From an uncultured Paracoccaceae bacterium (GTDB taxonomy: Bacteria; Pseudomonadota; Alphaproteobacteria; Rhodobacterales; Rhodobacteraceae), in the NCBI GenBank assembly GCA_937922155.1, contig CAKZVL010000019.1:1-35522 (forward strand): a DNA stretch of 35,522 bases, in the 5' to 3' direction. The notes beneath the pieces were generated by a model. That model was not told the origin of the DNA and did not search any database. It saw only the letters and a list, made by a program, of their open reading frames with translations. Made by a program: the position numbers and the translations under genes. This document shows, piece by piece, positions 14,351 to 23,545 of the stretch. How positions within the stretch are numbered: position 1 is the first letter of the stretch; each line of letters begins with the position of its first letter.

Positions 14351-17300
14351 ATGGCAACAATCGTATTGGCCGCTGCGGGAAGTGCGCTTGGCACGGCTGC
14401 GGGGGGAAGTGTTCTTGGCCTGTCGATGGCCACCTTGGGGCAGGCTGCCGGCGCGACGCTGGGGCGGATTATTGATCAGCGGTTGTTGGGAGCTGGTAGC
14501 GATGCGGTTGAGACGGGACGGGTCGATCGGTTCCGTCTGACCACGGCGAGCGAAGGCACGGCCATTGGGCAGCTACATGGGCGGATGCGCGTGTCTGGAC
14601 ATGTCATCTGGGCGACGCATTTTCAGGAAAGCAGTGAAACAACAGGTGGCGGTAAGGGCACAAGTGGCCCTGCGGTGACCGAATATAGCTATAGCGTGAG
14701 TTTGGCTGTCGCGTTGTGCGAAGGGCAGATTTCGCGCGTTGGTCGTGTTTGGGCGGATGGCGTCGAAGTGGCGCCGGATACGTTGAACATGCGTGTTTAT
14801 ACTGGTACCGCTGATCAAGTCGCTGATCCCAAGATCACTGCGGTTGAGGGGGCGGACAATTCACCTGCCTATCGGGGAATTGCCTATGTTGTGATGGAAG
14901 ACCTTGCGCTGGGCGCGTTTGGCAACCGCGTGCCGCAGTTTTCGTTCGAGGTGATGCGCCGTGAAGTTTCAAGCGATATCGCCATTGCGGATTTGTCGAC
15001 ACAGATCGAAGCGGTCGCGCTGATCCCCGGCACGGGAGAATACGCGCTGGCCACACAACCCGCCTATTTGGAAGCGCAGGTGGGTGAGGTTGATGCGATC
15101 AACGTCAATACGACCTCTGGCGGGACGGATTTTGAAACCGCGCTGACGGCGCTGTCCGAAGAATTGCCGTTGGTGAAATCAGGGCTTTTGGTGGTGTCGT
15201 GGTTTGGCAATGATCTGCGTTGTGGGTCATGTTTTGTCGAACCCAAGGTTGAGCAGGGCGAAGTGGACGCCGATGATATGCCTTGGGCTGTTGCGGGCGC
15301 TGTGCGTGGCACCGCTGGGATTATTGCGCAGGACGGCGAGCGGCCGATCTATGGCGGCACACCGGACGACGCGAGCGTCGTGCAAGCGATCCAAGCGATG
15401 AAGGCCGAAGGCATTGGCCCGGTGTTTTATCCATTCATTTTGATGGAGCAGCAGGCGGGTAATGAATTGCCCGACCCTTATAGCGATGGAACAACCCAAC
15501 CTGCATTGCCGTGGCGCGGGCGGATTACGACATCCAAGGCCCCGGGTGTAGCGGGCACGACGGATCAGACCTCGACAGCAGATCAAGAGGTTGCGGATTT
15601 CCTTGGCACGGCGGCTGTTGGTGATTTCGCGATTGAGGGGGAACGTGTGAATTATTCCGGCCCGTCGGATTGGCGGTATCGGCGCTTTATCCTGCATTAC
15701 GCGCATTTGTGTGCCGCGGCGGGCGGTGTCGATGCGTTTTGCATTGGGTCAGAGTTGCGTGGGCTAACGCAAATCCGCGGAGCGGATGGATTTCCGTTTG
15801 TGGATGCCTTGCGCCAGTTGGCGGGTGAGGTGCGCACGGTTCTGGGGCCCGATTGTAAAATCAGCTATGCGGCGGATTGGTCAGAATACCACGGTTATCA
15901 ACCGCCCGGCACGGAGGACAAGCTGTTTCACCTTGATCTGCTTTGGGCGGATCCTGAGATCGATTTTATCGGTATCGACAACTACATGCCGCTCAGCGAT
16001 TGGCGCGATGGTGACGCCCATGCAGATGCTGATTGGGGTAGCATTTATAACCTCGATTATTTGCGCGCCAATGTTGCGGGGGGCGAAGGTTTTGATTGGT
16101 TCTACCATTCGGACACAGCCCGCGTCGCCCAAATTCGCACGGAGATTACGGACGGGCAAGGGGAGCCTTGGATTTGGCGATATAAGGACCTGAGCAATTG
16201 GTGGTCCAACCTGCACCATGATCGAGTGGGCGGGGTGCGTCAGCCCGAAGCGACGGCTTGGCAGCCTGGAAGTAAGCCATTTTGGTTTACCGAATATGGT
16301 TGTGCCGCCATCGATAAGGGCACCAATCAGCCCAACAAGTTTCTGGACCCGAAATCGTCAGAGTCGCAACTGCCCCATTGGTCGAGCGGGCAGCGCGATG
16401 ATTTCCTGCAAATGCAATATTACAAGGCGATGCGAGCGCATTTTGCTGAGTTGGACAATAACCCCATGTCGACCGTCTATAATGGTGCGATGGTTGATAT
16501 GTCGCGCGCCCATGCTTGGGCGTGGGATATGCGCCCGTTTCCGCAGTTTCCCGCCAATACGTCGCGCTGGGCCGATGGGGACAACTATACCCGTGGGCAT
16601 TGGTTGAATGGCCGGGCGAGCGCGCGCACGCTGGCGTCTGTTGTGACTGAGGTCTGTGCGCAGTCAGGTGTGCAGGGCATTGATGTATCACAGCTATATG
16701 GGTTGGTGCGTGGCTATAACATTGCTGATCTGTCAACGGGTCGTGCCGCGCTGCAACCACTGCTGTTGGCTTACGGTGTTGAAGCCGTGGAACGAGAGGG
16801 AACGCTGACCTTTTTCAACCGCGACGGTAGTGTGATAGGGACCCTTGGCCCCGACGATCTGGCGTATGATCCAGAGCTTGGCGGCGATGTGCAGGCAACC
16901 CGTAGGTCAGATATTGAATTGAGCGGACGTGTGCAGGCGGGATTTGTTGATGCACAGGGAGATTACAACGCGCAGGTTTCAGAAACAGTGCATCCTGAGG
17001 AAACCAATTTCGCCGTTTCGCGCAGTGAGTTTCCGTTGGCCCTGACCCTGAGCGAGGGGCAAGCGATGGCCGAACGCTGGGCGCATGAGGCGCGCGTCGC
17101 ACAGGACAATTTGCGGTTTTCCTTGCCGCCCTCTGTGGATGTTTCGGTTGGCGATGTTGTCCGCTTTAACAACGAGGCTGCGAAAGGCATTTACCGACTG
17201 GATCGTATCCAAGAAGACGGCTTGCGCCAGGTGGAAGCAACCCGCGTGGCAGAGGCGATTTACGCGCCACCCATGCGGGCGGAAACAGCGCCGGTACTAA

Positions 17301-18250
17301 GCCCGATTGCAGGGCCGACGCCGGTCGTTTTGCTGACGCTTGATCTGCCATCGCTGAACGGGGAGGACGGATTGAAAATGCCCTTTATCGCGGCTTCAGC
17401 CCAGCCGTGGCCGGGATCTGTTGCCGTTTATGGATCGATGCAAGACAGCGGATATGTTTTGCAAGACATCCTGACGTCGCGCACCACCATGGGGATTACA
17501 ACCGCGCCGTTGTTGGCGGGACCCGCGGCGCGCCGTGATCGGCAAGGGGCGTTTGAGGTTCGCTTGATTTCAGGTGACGTGACAAATGTGAGCGATGCGC
17601 AACTGTTGGAGGGGGCGAATTTGTTTGCGATCGGAGATGGTACCGCGACCGGGTGGGAGATCATTCAGGCGCAATATTCTGAGCCCTTGGGTGAGCGCCA
17701 TTTCCGCCTGACGGGGTTGTTGCGCGGGCAAGGCGGGACGGTTTCGCAAGGGGGCGAGAGCTGGCCTGAGGGCAGTTATTTGGTGGCATTGAACGGCTTA
17801 TCCGACCGCTTGACTGTTCCGAACCTGACCCGTAGCACGCAACGGCATGTCCGCCATGGCCCCGCCAAGCGCCCGTTCACGGACGCAAGTTACCGGCACG
17901 CTGTGCATACGTTCGATGGTGTGAGCCTGCGGCCCTATCCGGTGTGTCATATGGCGGCTGAACAGGTTTCGGACGGCAGCGTGCACCGTTGGATTCGTCA
18001 AACCCGAATTGGTGGCGATGTTTGGTCAGAGGGCGACGTGCCCCTTGGCGAAGAGGCAGAGCGTTATACCGTCGAAGTGCGCTATGGCGGTGCAGTGCGA
18101 CGGCGTGTTGAGGTGACGTCGCCAAATTGGACTTATTCAACAGCCGATCAAATTTCGGATGGCACCACGAACGGGTATGAGTTTGCGGTGGCGCAAGTGT
18201 CCGCACGGTTTGGAGCGGGGCCGTTCCGCTTGTTTTCTGTGGGTGGGTGA
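14351..18250 (+). CDS. GTA gene 15: host-interaction tail tip protein (megatron) with TIM-barrel domain
   Basis: At 1,299 aa this is the largest gene in the window and of normal length for GTA gp15. It starts with an Ala/Gly-rich hydrophobic stretch (residues 1 to about 35). An N-terminal tail-tip region follows. The glycoside-hydrolase TIM-barrel-like domain spans about residues 430-760, with Glu in FCIGSELRGL, FIGIDNYMPLSDWRDG, and a second Glu in PFWFTEYGC. Phage tail-tip domains make up the rest. In RcGTA this protein forms the tail tip that contacts the recipient cell. Whether the barrel is active on a glycan is unknown. It overlaps the next small gene by one ATGA. Confidence 0.93.
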   Translation: MATIVLAAAGSALGTAAGGSVLGLSMATLGQAAGATLGRIIDQRLLGAGSDAVETGRVDRFRLTTASEGTAIGQLHGRMRVSGHVIWATHFQESSETTGGGKGTSGPAVTEYSYSVSLAVALCEGQISRVGRVWADGVEVAPDTLNMRVYTGTADQVADPKITAVEGADNSPAYRGIAYVVMEDLALGAFGNRVPQFSFEVMRREVSSDIAIADLSTQIEAVALIPGTGEYALATQPAYLEAQVGEVDAINVNTTSGGTDFETALTALSEELPLVKSGLLVVSWFGNDLRCGSCFVEPKVEQGEVDADDMPWAVAGAVRGTAGIIAQDGERPIYGGTPDDASVVQAIQAMKAEGIGPVFYPFILMEQQAGNELPDPYSDGTTQPALPWRGRITTSKAPGVAGTTDQTSTADQEVADFLGTAAVGDFAIEGERVNYSGPSDWRYRRFILHYAHLCAAAGGVDAFCIGSELRGLTQIRGADGFPFVDALRQLAGEVRTVLGPDCKISYAADWSEYHGYQPPGTEDKLFHLDLLWADPEIDFIGIDNYMPLSDWRDGDAHADADWGSIYNLDYLRANVAGGEGFDWFYHSDTARVAQIRTEITDGQGEPWIWRYKDLSNWWSNLHHDRVGGVRQPEATAWQPGSKPFWFTEYGCAAIDKGTNQPNKFLDPKSSESQLPHWSSGQRDDFLQMQYYKAMRAHFAELDNNPMSTVYNGAMVDMSRAHAWAWDMRPFPQFPANTSRWADGDNYTRGHWLNGRASARTLASVVTEVCAQSGVQGIDVSQLYGLVRGYNIADLSTGRAALQPLLLAYGVEAVEREGTLTFFNRDGSVIGTLGPDDLAYDPELGGDVQATRRSDIELSGRVQAGFVDAQGDYNAQVSETVHPEETNFAVSRSEFPLALTLSEGQAMAERWAHEARVAQDNLRFSLPPSVDVSVGDVVRFNNEAAKGIYRLDRIQEDGLRQVEATRVAEAIYAPPMRAETAPVLSPIAGPTPVVLLTLDLPSLNGEDGLKMPFIAASAQPWPGSVAVYGSMQDSGYVLQDILTSRTTMGITTAPLLAGPAARRDRQGAFEVRLISGDVTNVSDAQLLEGANLFAIGDGTATGWEIIQAQYSEPLGERHFRLTGLLRGQGGTVSQGGESWPEGSYLVALNGLSDRLTVPNLTRSTQRHVRHGPAKRPFTDASYRHAVHTFDGVSLRPYPVCHMAAEQVSDGSVHRWIRQTRIGGDVWSEGDVPLGEEAERYTVEVRYGGAVRRRVEVTSPNWTYSTADQISDGTTNGYEFAVAQVSARFGAGPFRLFSVGG

Positions 18251-18516
18251 TGCGGCCCATTCATGTCACCGATTTGGATGCGGCTGTTCGGGCATTGTTG
18301 ATCAATCCAGAAGACGATTGGCCGAAGTTGGCCCAAGGTCTGGTTCACAACACACGCGCTGCGGATCGATATCGCAAACGGCTGCGCAAAGTGCATTCAA
18401 GTTTTGGCAATGGCTCGCTTTCTTCTGGCGTGTCGCGCATGGGGAAAGCCCCGCCGCAGGCCTGTGATGCGCGGTATCGGCGGTGCCTTTTGGAGCTGTT
18501 GATGGCGTTGAAATAA
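18250..18516 (+). CDS. Small basic protein coupled to g15 (DUF7742-like)
   Basis: This 88-aa basic protein has no signal peptide or membrane segment. Its ATG overlaps the g15 stop (TGATG), so it is translated with the GTA. From memory it resembles short Rhodobacterales proteins named DUF7742, which share the frame of a DV/DL..AAVRALL start, an AADRYRKR segment and a GNGSL motif; here AADRYRKRLRKVHSSFGNGS. No function is known. It is not one of the numbered RcGTA structural genes. It may be a GTA accessory protein or a passenger of the conserved locus. Confidence 0.7.
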   Translation: MRPIHVTDLDAAVRALLINPEDDWPKLAQGLVHNTRAADRYRKRLRKVHSSFGNGSLSSGVSRMGKAPPQACDARYRRCLLELLMALK

Positions 18517-18612
18517 CCCATTCCTAAGCGCGATCTGGCGGATCAGAGGTTTGATCTTTCCTACCAGCTCTTATGTAGGTAAGCTGAAGACCTCGTTTAG
18601 AAGGAGCCTATC

Positions 18613-19425
18613 ATGGCTGTTGCCCCATCCGCCTTGCAAAGTATTGATCCCGTTTGGCAGCGCATGTGTGATGAAGCCCGCGACGCGGCAGATAAAGAGC
18701 CGCTGATGGGCTCGCTCATCCATGCAGGCGTCTTGCAGCATAACAGTTTTGAAGATGCCCTTGGGTATCGGATTGCCCTAAAGCTCGCGTCCAATGAGAT
18801 GTCAGAGCAATCGCTGCGCGAAATTGCGCAATCCGCCTATCAGGCTGATCCTGACGTGACGGCGGCGGGGCGTGCTGATTTGGTAGCGACGCTTGATCGT
18901 GATCCGGCGTGTCATCGTTTCATTCAGCCGCTTTTGTTTTTCAAAGGATATCAAGCGGTTCAGGCCTATCGCATTGGGCATTGGTTGTGGATGAACGGAC
19001 AAAAGGATTTGTCCTATTTCATGCAAATGCGGATTTCAGAGACCTTTGGCGTAGATATTCACCCCGCCGCCAAAATTGGCAGAGGTATCATGATTGATCA
19101 CGCCCATTCGATAGTGGTTGGTGAAACGGCTGTCGTTGGCGACAATGTTTCGATGCTGCATTCTGTGACGCTGGGCGGGACCGGCAAAGAAGATGATGAG
19201 CGACATCCAAAGATTGGCGATGGTGTGCTGATTGGGGCGGGGGCGCATGTTTTGGGCAATATCGAGATTGGCCATTGCAGCCGCATCGCTGCAGGATCCG
19301 TTGTTTTGGAGGCTGTGCCGGCAATGAAGACCGTTGCAGGTGTGCCCGCGAAGATCGTTGGCGAAGCGGGTTGCGCGCAGCCATCGCTGACGATGGATCA
19401 ATTGCTGCAAGGCTGCTGCGGGTAG
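18613..19425 (+). CDS. cysE: Serine O-acetyltransferase
   Basis: This 270-aa cytoplasmic enzyme acetylates L-serine with acetyl-CoA, the first step of cysteine synthesis. The N-terminal helical domain (FKGYQAVQAYRIGHWLW near 111-127) is followed by a left-handed beta-helix of hexapeptide repeats from about residue 139 (DIHPAAKIGRGIMIDHAHS). Asp152/His153 and His173 are likely active-site residues. AAGGAG precedes the ATG. cysE directly downstream of the GTA is a conserved arrangement in Rhodobacterales. The 96-bp gap before it shows only a weak promoter candidate, TTGATC at about 18555 and TATGTA 15 bp further on. Confidence 0.95.
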   Translation: MAVAPSALQSIDPVWQRMCDEARDAADKEPLMGSLIHAGVLQHNSFEDALGYRIALKLASNEMSEQSLREIAQSAYQADPDVTAAGRADLVATLDRDPACHRFIQPLLFFKGYQAVQAYRIGHWLWMNGQKDLSYFMQMRISETFGVDIHPAAKIGRGIMIDHAHSIVVGETAVVGDNVSMLHSVTLGGTGKEDDERHPKIGDGVLIGAGAHVLGNIEIGHCSRIAAGSVVLEAVPAMKTVAGVPAKIVGEAGCAQPSLTMDQLLQGCCG

Positions 19426-19465
19426 GCATATCGTTGCTTTTTGTATGCAGCGTGGCAGCTTGACC

Positions 19466-19762
19466 TCAATCCAGTTTGCATACGACGGACACGTGTCCAA
19501 AGATAGACAGACCGCCCTGTGGGCCTACAAGGTTGGCTTCGAGCTTTTGGCCACCAAAGCGATTCGTACATCGATCTTCTGCCCACGCCTGAACCCGGGC
19601 TTCAGCCGCGAAGCTGGTCGGCGTATGCCACAGACTGCGCGTGATAATGACGAAGCCGTCCTGGTTTTCATGCCCCGTCACGATCCCAAGAGGCCAGTCC
19701 TTGAATGCAAAATGGGCGACCGTTGCGAAAACGACCGCCCCAAATACGTGTCTGCGAGCCAA
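19466..19762 (-). CDS. Hypothetical protein downstream of pdhC
   Basis: The product is 98 aa, not recognised. It starts at a TTG 3 nt after the pdhC stop, without a clear ribosome-binding site, so it would depend on coupled translation. There is no nearby ATG in frame. Residues 5-19 are moderately hydrophobic (HVFGAVVFATVAHFAF), perhaps a membrane anchor. The rest (DGFVIITRSLWHTPTSFAAEARVQAW) reads like a genuine protein with two Cys near residues 64 and 95. It converges on cysE with 40 nt between stop codons. Coding status is probable, not certain. Confidence 0.55.
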   Translation of the reverse strand: MARRHVFGAVVFATVAHFAFKDWPLGIVTGHENQDGFVIITRSLWHTPTSFAAEARVQAWAEDRCTNRFGGQKLEANLVGPQGGLSIFGHVSVVCKLD

Positions 19763-19765
19763 GGC

Positions 19766-21046
19766 TTACGCCAGCATCCCCATCGGGTTCTCCAAGTTAG
19801 CCTTGATCGCGTTCAATAGGTCCGCGCCAAGTGCGCCGTCAATAACACGGTGGTCAACGCTGAGCGTTACGGACATGACCGTGGCCACCGCAAGATCACC
19901 ATCAGCGTTCACCACAGGCTTCTTGGCCCCGGCACCAACCGCAAGGATCGCAGCGTGTGGCGGGTTGATGATCGCATCGAAGTTATCGATGCCAAACATG
20001 CCCAAGTTGGAAATCGCGAAACTGCCGCCTTGGTATTCGTGCGGCGCGAGTTTGCGGTCTCGGGCACGGGTGGCGAGATCTTTCATCTGGGTGGACAGGC
20101 TGGAGAGGGATTTTTGATCTGCGTCTTGTAGAACGGGGGTGAACAATCCGCCCTCGATCGCGACAGCCACGGCCACGTCAGAGCGTTCGAATTGCAAGAC
20201 CCGATCCCCGGCCCAAACGGCGTTGGCCGCAGGTATCTGTTGCAGGGCAAGCGCGCAGGCTTTGATGATGAAATCATTGACCGACAGCTTCATGCCTCGT
20301 TCTTCAAGCTGTTTGTTCAACTGGCTGCGGAACTTTAGCAGATCGTCCAAGAGAATATCGCGGCGCAGATAGAAATGCGGCACGCTTTGCTTGGCCTCGG
20401 TTAGGCGGGCTGCGATGACTTTGCGCATGCCGTCCAGCGGCACTTCTTCAAATGCGCGACCTTCGTAGGTTTTGATCACAACGTCGCTGGCTGGACCGCT
20501 GGCCATGGCTGCGGTGGCAGGAGCAGCAGCGGCTGTTGCAGGTTTTGCACCGGGTTGTGCGTTTTCAACGTCAGCTTTGACGATACGGCCGTGCGGGCCG
20601 GACCCTGTTATCGCAGCAAGGTCGATGCCTTTGTCCGCAGCAATGCGGCGCGCCAAGGGTGTGACGAAGACGCGGTTGCCGTCCTTTAACGGGGCGGCAG
20701 GTGCGGCCTTTTCAGCGGCCGCTGGTGCAGGCGTTTCGGCGGCTGCGGCGGGCTTTGCCGCTGATGCGGGCGCAGAGGTTGCGCCAATGTCATCCGCACT
20801 TTCGCCATCTTCAAGCAAGACCGCGATGACCGCGTTGACTTTCACGCCTTCGCTGCCTTCGGGGACGACAATCTTGCCGATCACACCTTCGTCCACGGCT
20901 TCGAATTCCATCGTGGCTTTGTCAGTTTCGATTTCCGCCAGAATGTCGCCAGAGGCAACTTTGTCGCCTTCTTTGACCATCCATTTGGCAAGCGTGCCTT
21001 CTTCCATCGTGGGGGAGAGGGCGGGCATCATAATTTCGATTGGCAT
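19766..21046 (-). CDS. pdhC: Pyruvate dehydrogenase E2, dihydrolipoamide acetyltransferase
   Basis: This 426-aa core subunit of the pyruvate dehydrogenase complex moves acetyl groups from lipoyl-lysine to CoA. Residues 1 to about 78 are a lipoyl domain with Lys43 in ETDKATMEF. An Ala/Pro linker follows, then a peripheral-subunit-binding domain ([18 protein letters not shown], about 127-162), another linker, and the catalytic domain ending in [18 protein letters not shown]. It lies 12 nt after pdhB in the same operon. The first 62 nt are 61/62 identical to the start of pdhB. The E3 subunit gene is not in the window. Confidence 0.95.
   Translation of the reverse strand: MPIEIMMPALSPTMEEGTLAKWMVKEGDKVASGDILAEIETDKATMEFEAVDEGVIGKIVVPEGSEGVKVNAVIAVLLEDGESADDIGATSAPASAAKPAAAAETPAPAAAEKAAPAAPLKDGNRVFVTPLARRIAADKGIDLAAITGSGPHGRIVKADVENAQPGAKPATAAAAPATAAMASGPASDVVIKTYEGRAFEEVPLDGMRKVIAARLTEAKQSVPHFYLRRDILLDDLLKFRSQLNKQLEERGMKLSVNDFIIKACALALQQIPAANAVWAGDRVLQFERSDVAVAVAIEGGLFTPVLQDADQKSLSSLSTQMKDLATRARDRKLAPHEYQGGSFAISNLGMFGIDNFDAIINPPHAAILAVGAGAKKPVVNADGDLAVATVMSVTLSVDHRVIDGALGADLLNAIKANLENPMGMLA
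20968..21029 (-). repeat. Near-identical lipoyl-domain DNA segment, copy in pdhC
   Basis: This 62-nt stretch encodes most of the first 26 residues of the pdhC lipoyl domain. It matches 22344-22405 in pdhB at 61 of 62 positions by direct comparison. The single difference is silent (GCT/GCC-type change in an Ala codon region). Confidence 0.8.
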
Positions 21047-21058
21047 AGCGCGCGCTCC

Positions 21059-22423
21059 TTACCGGTAGGTGACTTGTTTGACGGCTTCGACGACTTCATC
21101 GGTCGTGACAAGCGCGTGTTTTTCAAGATTGGCGGCATAGGGCATTGGCACGTCCTTGCCTGTGCAGGTGATCACTGGGGCATCCAGATAATCAAACGCC
21201 TTCTGCATGATCTCGGACGCGATCCAAGAGCCGACAGATCCTTGCGGCCAGCCTTCTTCGACAGTGACGCAGCGATTGGTTTTCTGCACAGAGGCGAGCA
21301 CGGTTGGCATATCCATCGGGCGTAGCGTACGCAGGTTGATCACCTCAGCATTGATGCCGTCCTCAGCCAGCTTTTCAGCCGCCTCCAGTGCGTAGGTCAT
21401 GCCGATGCCAAAGCTGACGATAGTGACATCATCGCCCGCGCGTTCGATCTTGGCCTTGCCGAAGGGAATAGTGAAATCATCCATGACAGGCACGTCAAAG
21501 GATTTGCCGTAGAGAATTTCGTTTTCCAGAAAGATCACCGGGTTGGGATCGCGGATTGCGGTCTTCATCAGGCCCTTCGCGTCTGCCGCAGAATAGGGCA
21601 TCACGACCTTGAGGCCGGGGATTTGCATGTACCATGCAGCGTAGTCTTGGCTGTGCTGCGCACCTACGCGGGCAGCTGCCCCGTTGGGGCCACGGAACAC
21701 CATCGGTGCGCCCATCTGACCACCAGACATATAAAGCGTCTTGGCAGCAGAGTTTATAATGTGATCAATGGCTTGCATGGCGAAGTTAAACGTCATGAAC
21801 TCTACGATGGGTTTCAGACCACCAAAGGCGGCCCCGACACCAATTCCTGCAAAGCCGTGTTCGGTGATGGGCGTGTCAATAATACGCTTCGCGCCGAATT
21901 CATCCAGCAAGCCTTGTGAGATTTTGTAAGCGCCTTGATATTCGGCGACTTCTTCGCCCATCAAAAACACATCTTCGTCGCGGCGCATTTCTTCGGCCAT
22001 GGCGTCGCGCAAGGCTTCGCGCACGGTGGTTGGTTTTAGTTCTGTCCCGTCTTCCCAATCTGGGGCGGAGTCTGATGCCACGGGCGCAGGCGCTGCCGCC
22101 TGTGCTGGCGCTTTTGTTTCCGCTGCTGCGGGTGCGGCAGCTGCCGTGGACGTGCTTGCGCTGGCTTCGGGGACGTCTTCACCATCTTCGACCAGAATAG
22201 CGATGACCGCGTTGACTTTGACGCCTTCGGTACCTTCTGCGACCACGATTTTGCCCATGATGCCTTCGTCGACGGCTTCAAATTCCATGGTCGCTTTGTC
22301 TGTTTCGATCTCGGCGATGATGTCGCCGGATTTCACTTCGTCACCTTCTTTGACCATCCATTTGGCCAGCGTGCCTTCTTCCATCGTGGGGGAGAGGGCG
22401 GGCATAAGTAGTTCGATAGCCAT
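21059..22423 (-). CDS. pdhB: Pyruvate dehydrogenase E1 beta subunit with N-terminal lipoyl domain
   Basis: This 454-aa protein joins two parts: a lipoyl domain (residues 1 to about 80, Lys43 in ETDKATMEF) and, after an Ala/Pro linker, the E1 beta transketolase-like domain (from about 130: [41 protein letters not shown], and [10 protein letters not shown] near the C-terminus). A lipoyl domain on E1 beta is typical of alphaproteobacteria. Together with pdhA it decarboxylates pyruvate using thiamine diphosphate. The ATG follows the pdhA stop directly, with GAGGAGG inside the last codons of pdhA. Confidence 0.95.
   Translation of the reverse strand: MAIELLMPALSPTMEEGTLAKWMVKEGDEVKSGDIIAEIETDKATMEFEAVDEGIMGKIVVAEGTEGVKVNAVIAILVEDGEDVPEASASTSTAAAAPAAAETKAPAQAAAPAPVASDSAPDWEDGTELKPTTVREALRDAMAEEMRRDEDVFLMGEEVAEYQGAYKISQGLLDEFGAKRIIDTPITEHGFAGIGVGAAFGGLKPIVEFMTFNFAMQAIDHIINSAAKTLYMSGGQMGAPMVFRGPNGAAARVGAQHSQDYAAWYMQIPGLKVVMPYSAADAKGLMKTAIRDPNPVIFLENEILYGKSFDVPVMDDFTIPFGKAKIERAGDDVTIVSFGIGMTYALEAAEKLAEDGINAEVINLRTLRPMDMPTVLASVQKTNRCVTVEEGWPQGSVGSWIASEIMQKAFDYLDAPVITCTGKDVPMPYAANLEKHALVTTDEVVEAVKQVTYR
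22344..22405 (-). repeat. Near-identical lipoyl-domain DNA segment, copy in pdhB
   Basis: This is the partner of 20968-21029 and encodes the [20 protein letters not shown] stretch of pdhB. Identity falls away downstream of this block, although the two lipoyl domains remain very similar as proteins. This pattern suggests gene conversion or a recent domain duplication. Confidence 0.8.
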
Positions 22424-23422
22424 TTATACAGCCTCCTCTGCGTAGATGTCTGTCCACAGTTCGTCCAAGGCGGGTTCCGGGCTTTCTTTGGAGAATTCGG
22501 CGGCTTCGTTCACGATCGCTTTGATGTCTTTGTCGATGGCTTTCAGGTCATCCTCGGACGCGTGTTTGCCTGTCAGCAGCATATCGCGGACCTGTTCGAT
22601 GGGGTCGCGTTCGTCGCGCATTTTCTGCACTTCTTCACGGGTACGGTATTTGGCCGGATCGGACATGGAATGGCCACGATAGCGGTATGTTTTGACCTCT
22701 AGGATGTAGGGGCCTTTGCCCGTGCGACAGTGGGCAACGGCCCGTTCGCCAGCTTCTTTGACCTTGAGGACGTCCATTCCGTCAACCTCTTCGCCCGGGA
22801 TGCCGTAAGCGGCACCGCGTTCCCAAAGGGACGGCGATTTGGTGGAGCGTTGGACAGATGTGCCCATCGCGTATTGGTTGTTTTCGATGACAAACACGAC
22901 GGGCAGGTCCCATAGTTCGGCCATATTGTAGGTTTCGTAGACCTGACCTTGGTTTGCAGCGCCATCGCCAAAGTAGGCGAAGGTCACGCGGCCATTACCT
23001 TTGTATTTATCCGCAAAGGCAAGTCCGGCCCCGAGGGGGACCTGTGCCGCAACGATGCCGTGGCCGCCATAGAAATGCTTTTCCTTGGAAAACATGTGCA
23101 TGGAACCGCCTTTCCCTTTGGAAAAGCCGCCTTCGCGCCCGGTGAGTTCCGCCATGATGCCTTTTGGATCCATTCCGCAGGCCAGCATGTGACCGTGATC
23201 GCGATAGGATGTGACCCGCTTGTCGCCTTCTTCCGCTGCGGCCTCAAGGCCGACAACGACCGCTTCTTGTCCGATGTAGAGGTGGCAGAAGCCGCCAATC
23301 AGGCCCATGCCGTAAAGCTGCCCGGCTTTTTCTTCGAAGCGACGGATCAGGAGCATTTCGCGATAATGACCGAGGAGTTCCTCAGCAGAGACGTTAGGTT
23401 TTGCGGACTTCTTTGGCGGCAT
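22424..23422 (-). CDS. pdhA: Pyruvate dehydrogenase E1 alpha subunit
   Basis: This 332-aa thiamine-diphosphate-binding subunit decarboxylates pyruvate and feeds acetyl groups to E2. The TPP motif runs from FGDGAANQGQ to VFVIENNQYAMG, about residues 150-185. MHMFSKEKHFYGGHGIV and YRYRGHSMSDPAKYRTREE, with the conserved serine loop, are also present. Length is normal for the bacterial alpha/beta-type E1. The ATG has GGGAGGGA upstream. It is the first gene of the pdhA-pdhB-pdhC operon, with a good predicted promoter and a palindrome in front of it. Confidence 0.96.
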   Translation of the reverse strand: MPPKKSAKPNVSAEELLGHYREMLLIRRFEEKAGQLYGMGLIGGFCHLYIGQEAVVVGLEAAAEEGDKRVTSYRDHGHMLACGMDPKGIMAELTGREGGFSKGKGGSMHMFSKEKHFYGGHGIVAAQVPLGAGLAFADKYKGNGRVTFAYFGDGAANQGQVYETYNMAELWDLPVVFVIENNQYAMGTSVQRSTKSPSLWERGAAYGIPGEEVDGMDVLKVKEAGERAVAHCRTGKGPYILEVKTYRYRGHSMSDPAKYRTREEVQKMRDERDPIEQVRDMLLTGKHASEDDLKAIDKDIKAIVNEAAEFSKESPEPALDELWTDIYAEEAV

Positions 23423-23452
23423 TGATCCCTCCCAAAAGGCATACAGGAATTA

Positions 23453-23466
23453 GTTTAACGTTAAAC
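23453..23466. promoter_or_regulatory. 14-bp palindrome downstream of the pdhA promoter; candidate operator
   Basis: GTTTAACGTTAAAC is a perfect palindrome with a central CG, the form favoured by LacI-family regulators. It would lie at roughly +4 to +17 of the predicted pdhA transcript, where a bound repressor could block initiation or early elongation. The regulator is not identified. Confidence 0.45.
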
Positions 23467-23476
23467 CATTCCATAA

Positions 23477-23505
23477 AGCATAGGCGTGCGCAATGCCAGA
23501 CGCAA
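23477..23505 (-). promoter_or_regulatory. Predicted pdhA promoter
   Basis: On the minus strand the -35 candidate TTGCGT lies at 23500-23505 and the -10 candidate TATGCT at 23477-23482, with a 17-bp spacer. Transcription would start near 23470, giving a leader of about 48 nt before the pdhA start codon. This is a consensus match only. Confidence 0.5.
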
Positions 23506-23545
23506 TTCAAAATTGCGACAATGTCGTTGCATATTGAGCAGTTGG

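Noticed and set aside
4171-18250. The phage-like block as an inducible prophage
   Set aside because: No integrase, repressor, replication or lysis gene and no att-like repeats; gene content and neighbours are those of a gene transfer agent.
18534-18560. Terminator after the small gene behind g15
   Set aside because: Only short GATC-containing partial repeats and no GC stem with a T run.
20472-21068. A 198-codon + strand frame rich in Ala, Ser, Thr and Pro
   Set aside because: It is antisense to the Ala/Pro linker and lipoyl domain of pdhC, where long shadow frames are expected. The same holds for 21999-22445 in pdhB.
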